Positions 3,783-5,916 of a stretch of DNA of 5,916 nucleotides are shown here, piece by piece. Where the stretch lies: positions 1-5,916 of the forward strand of contig JAFYVO010000229.1 of the NCBI GenBank assembly GCA_017549085.1, in the 5' to 3' direction. Position 1 is the stretch's first letter, and every line of letters begins with the position of its first letter. Under the pieces are notes generated by a model. That model was given only the letters and a program-made list of their open reading frames with translations. It was not told where the DNA came from and did no database searches. Position numbers and translations under genes: made by a program. The stretch comes from Thermoguttaceae bacterium (lineage in GTDB: Bacteria; Planctomycetota; Planctomycetia; Pirellulales; Thermoguttaceae).

Positions 3783-5916
3783 TTACATCCCGCCGCCAAA
3801 GAGACGCCAACCGCGCCCCATTCCGCCTTGACCGCCGCCGTTGTCGAAGTTGTACACCGGTTCGACCGTCGGCGGAGGACTCGCCATCGTGCGAATCGCC
3901 CCGGTCTCGCCTTGGAACCCTTGCGCCGCCGACGGACGCGCGACGGTTTGCGGTTGAGCTTGCGCGTTCGTTTGCGGTTGCGGCTCGTCCGGCGCCGGAC
4001 GGTCGATAATGAAACCGGTCGACATACCGCGCGCCGAAACGGCGTTGTTCCCGGCGCGACAGCCGTATTGGTCGCTCCCGCCGTGATCGACGACGAAACT
4101 ATAGTTCGCGCCGCAGTCGCTCGGCGAGTGATACGTCAAGTGCGACGAAGCGTAACCTTGGTTGTTGCCGCGGTAAACGTCCGAACCGCGATAATTCAAC
4201 AGAACGCCGACGCTTCCTTCGCCCCCCGCGCCTTGCGTCAGACCGCCGGTCGCTTCGAACGCGTCGTCGCCGAGGAAATCGACGAGGAACCCGGCGCCGA
4301 GGTCCCAGCCCATCCCGAGCCCCATAATCGTGCCGTTGTACGCGTCGTCCCCTTGGTCGTCGAAGAGATACCCGACGGCGTAATGGCAACCGAACCCGCA
4401 TCCGAAGCGTTGCCAACGCGCTTGTTCGCGACGCGAACCGTCGTAGCGCGTCGACGTGGCGGCGTAACGGATATCGTTCCCGGCGAAGTCGCGAGCGACG
4501 CCGACGCCCATCCAGTAACCGCCGCCGTGTCCGAAGTAGTCGAACTCGTAAGCGTCGTCCCCGCCGCAGTCGAGGCAAAGCCCGATCCCGCCGCAAGCGA
4601 CGCGTCGAATCCCGGCGCCGATCCCTTGGCCCCAACCGTCGTGTCCCGGGTGCTCCGGATAGGAGTCGTAATAGTAGCCGCCGACGTAATAATGGTCGTT
4701 CCCGTCTTTGTCGAGGATCGCCCCGAAACCGCCCGGCGCGCCGACGCCTTGCGCCCATAACGCGGCGCGGTAATCGTCGTTGCCGGCGCGGTCGATATGG
4801 AGCCCGAGCCCGCAAAGCGCTTGGCCTTGCGCTCGCAGGAAACCGAGATAACGGTCGTCGCCGTCTTCGTCGACGAGAATCCCGACGCCCCCAATGCAAC
4901 TCCCTTGCGCGACGTCTTTCGCGAGGTAGCGGTCGTTCCCGCCGCCGTCGTACCAAACGGAGACGCCGAGAATCGCGCCCCCTTGAATCCCCGGATTTTG
5001 CCCGACGTAATTGTCGTCGTCCGCGCCGAGATCCAAAACGACCAAAACCGGACGGTTGACGTTGCAAACGCCTTCGCGGTACTCGTCTTTTCCGCCCAAG
5101 TCGACGACGCAACAAACGGTCGAATATTGGTCGAGGTTCCAAACGGTCGCGTTTTTATCGCCGAAGAGGATATCCCCCGCTTCCGTCGAAACGCGCCCCA
5201 TCTCTTGACCGTCGACCTTCACTTTTTCAAGCGAATCCCAGTCGACTTGCGCCAACAGCGCGAGCGTTTTTTCGTCGAGCGTCGAAAGCGCGGTTTCGGC
5301 GGCGTCGTAAAGCGCGTTTTTGTTCATTTTTTGCATCGCGTCGATCAAATATTTCGCGCGACCGCGGCTCGGAACGGTGTGTCCGCTTTGAGCTTGCGCG
5401 CAAAAGATCGGATGCGCTTCCCGCGAAACCGCCGCGACGTCGTCTTTACTCATCGGAGCAAGAGCGCGAGCGTGCAGGGCCGCCGTTTCGACGAGCGCCG
5501 TCTTCAAGACTTCGATCGCTTCTCGCGGCGTTTTCGGCGTCGGTTTCGCCGGTTGATCATTGCGCAAGGCGACGTCCATCTTAGCGCGCGCCAAGCGAAC
5601 GCCGGAAACGACGTCCGCCGTCGAACCGGAGAAGAATCCGCCCCAAGCGCGCGAGAAAAATTCGACTTCCCCCGCCGAACGCAACGGGTCGGCGTAAAGT
5701 TTCTCGTACCAGCTCAAGCGGCAACGACCGTTCAACTCGCTCCCCGACTCGAGCGCCGACGTTTGGCGACGCACGCCGGCGTTGTAAGCGCGCCAACGAT
5801 CGTAAAGCGACGTTCCGCCGCGCGACGTCAGCGTCGAAAGCAAATCGTTCGTCATTTCTTGCGTCGCTTTTTGCGCGTCGACGAACCCGAGCGTCGTCCC
5901 GGTCGTCGCCGTCGTC
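3783..5916 (-). CDS. Large protein of unknown function with twelve D-x-x-G-x-D-x-Y repeats (5' end beyond window)
   Basis: I do not recognise a named family. The frame stays open to the right edge (710 residues visible). The ATG at 5855 has no ribosome binding site and the 20 codons before it read sensibly, so the true start is probably outside the window. Counting from that Met, residues 1-230 look mostly alpha-helical, with a Pro/Lys-rich linker near 100-110. Residues 252-597 hold twelve copies of D-x-x-G-x-D-x-Y (one has Asn first, one ends in Phe), usually after a hydrophobic strand and often followed by a QG-containing turn, at a typical spacing of 26-28 residues. A Pro/Gln-rich linker (619-640) leads to a Gly-rich tail ending in GGGM. 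The Asp/Gly pattern recalls RTX calcium-binding loops but is not the strict nonapeptide. A repetitive beta-sheet fold, perhaps extracytoplasmic and metal-binding, is my inference. A terminator closes the gene. No enzyme motif is evident. Confidence 0.9.
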   Translation of the reverse strand, partial: TTATTGTTLGFVDAQKATQEMTNDLLSTLTSRGGTSLYDRWRAYNAGVRRQTSALESGSELNGRCRLSWYEKLYADPLRSAGEVEFFSRAWGGFFSGSTADVVSGVRLARAKMDVALRNDQPAKPTPKTPREAIEVLKTALVETAALHARALAPMSKDDVAAVSREAHPIFCAQAQSGHTVPSRGRAKYLIDAMQKMNKNALYDAAETALSTLDEKTLALLAQVDWDSLEKVKVDGQEMGRVSTEAGDILFGDKNATVWNLDQYSTVCCVVDLGGKDEYREGVCNVNRPVLVVLDLGADDDNYVGQNPGIQGGAILGVSVWYDGGGNDRYLAKDVAQGSCIGGVGILVDEDGDDRYLGFLRAQGQALCGLGLHIDRAGNDDYRAALWAQGVGAPGGFGAILDKDGNDHYYVGGYYYDSYPEHPGHDGWGQGIGAGIRRVACGGIGLCLDCGGDDAYEFDYFGHGGGYWMGVGVARDFAGNDIRYAATSTRYDGSRREQARWQRFGCGFGCHYAVGYLFDDQGDDAYNGTIMGLGMGWDLGAGFLVDFLGDDAFEATGGLTQGAGGEGSVGVLLNYRGSDVYRGNNQGYASSHLTYHSPSDCGANYSFVVDHGGSDQYGCRAGNNAVSARGMSTGFIIDRPAPDEPQPQTNAQAQPQTVARPSAAQGFQGETGAIRTMASPPPTVEPVYNFDNGGGQGGMGRGWRLFGGGM
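4065..5102 (-). repeat. Protein-level tandem repeat domain: twelve D-x-x-G-x-D-x-Y units
   Basis: Counting from Met at 5855, the leading Asp (or Asn) of each unit is at residues 252, 275, 303, 329, 355, 382, 429, 456, 499, 526, 554 and 590. Spacings are 23, 28, 26, 26, 27, 47, 27, 43, 27, 28 and 36, so a basic period of 26-28 is broken by three longer insertions. Examples are DGGGNDRY, DEDGDDRY, DRAGNDDY, DDQGDDAY and DHGGSDQY. Units have diverged in DNA sequence, which points to old duplications under selection for the motif rather than recent slippage. Confidence 0.85.

Noticed and set aside
3553..3810. An 85-codon minus-strand reading frame with a hydrophobic middle
   Set aside because: It starts inside the repeat-protein gene and runs straight through that gene's strong terminator hairpin; no ribosome binding site or family resemblance is seen.
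3702..4760. A 352-codon plus-strand frame and long Arg-rich minus-strand frames over the repeat gene
   Set aside because: Low-complexity shadows of the repeat-protein gene, as expected opposite or out of frame with GC-rich codons.
4065..5102. Assignment of the repeat domain as a classical RTX toxin-type calcium beta-roll
   Set aside because: The spacing is 26-28 residues rather than contiguous nonapeptides, and the GGxGxDxUx pattern is met only in part, so only a loose analogy is kept.
1..5916. Absence of AAGCTT sites as evidence of avoidance
   Set aside because: By eye I found no AAGCTT (only GAGCTT and AAGCTG near misses), but a window this size would hold only about one by chance, so absence means nothing.

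Overview
The window carries four protein-coding genes, all on the minus strand, so transcription runs from high to low coordinates. The genome looks like a moderately GC-rich bacterium. The repeat-protein gene and proS sample at roughly 57-75% GC in the lines I counted by hand, with many GCG, TCG and GAC codons. The long protein built from D-x-x-G-x-D-x-Y repeats is of a kind I associate with Planctomycetes and some other environmental bacteria. A planctomycete source is therefore my best guess, but it is an inference and no marker here proves it.

Layout in transcription order. (1) 5916-3783: the 3' part of a large protein of unknown function, entering from beyond the right edge. It has an alpha-helical N-terminal region, twelve D-x-x-G-x-D-x-Y repeats, a Pro/Gln linker and a Gly-rich tail. 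A clear intrinsic terminator follows at 3726-3757. (2) 3725-3396: a leader of about 330 nt holding several small symmetric elements and ending in a strong Shine-Dalgarno. (3) 3395-1605: proS, a complete bacterial-type prolyl-tRNA synthetase with an inserted editing domain. (4) 1604-1393: an intergenic stretch with a probable proS terminator hairpin (1526-1560) and a second, longer 14-bp hairpin (1440-1476) just upstream of the next gene. (5) 1392-493: a HindIII-family Type II restriction endonuclease. (6) 433-1: the N-terminal part of its probable partner, an N6-adenine/N4-cytosine DNA methyltransferase cut off by the left edge.

The endonuclease and methyltransferase lie in the same direction 57 nt apart (stop codon to start codon) and form a Type II restriction-modification module. 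Family resemblance predicts AAGCTT recognition and N6-adenine methylation. The module is clearly more AT-rich than its neighbours (about 40-43% GC in sampled lines), which fits horizontal acquisition next to a housekeeping gene. proS and the repeat protein have no evident functional link to it.

The best candidates for something new are the repeat protein, whose function I cannot name, and the hairpin-controlled arrangement of the HindIII-like module, which has no controller gene in view. I found no tRNA, rRNA, CRISPR array, insertion sequence or integrase.
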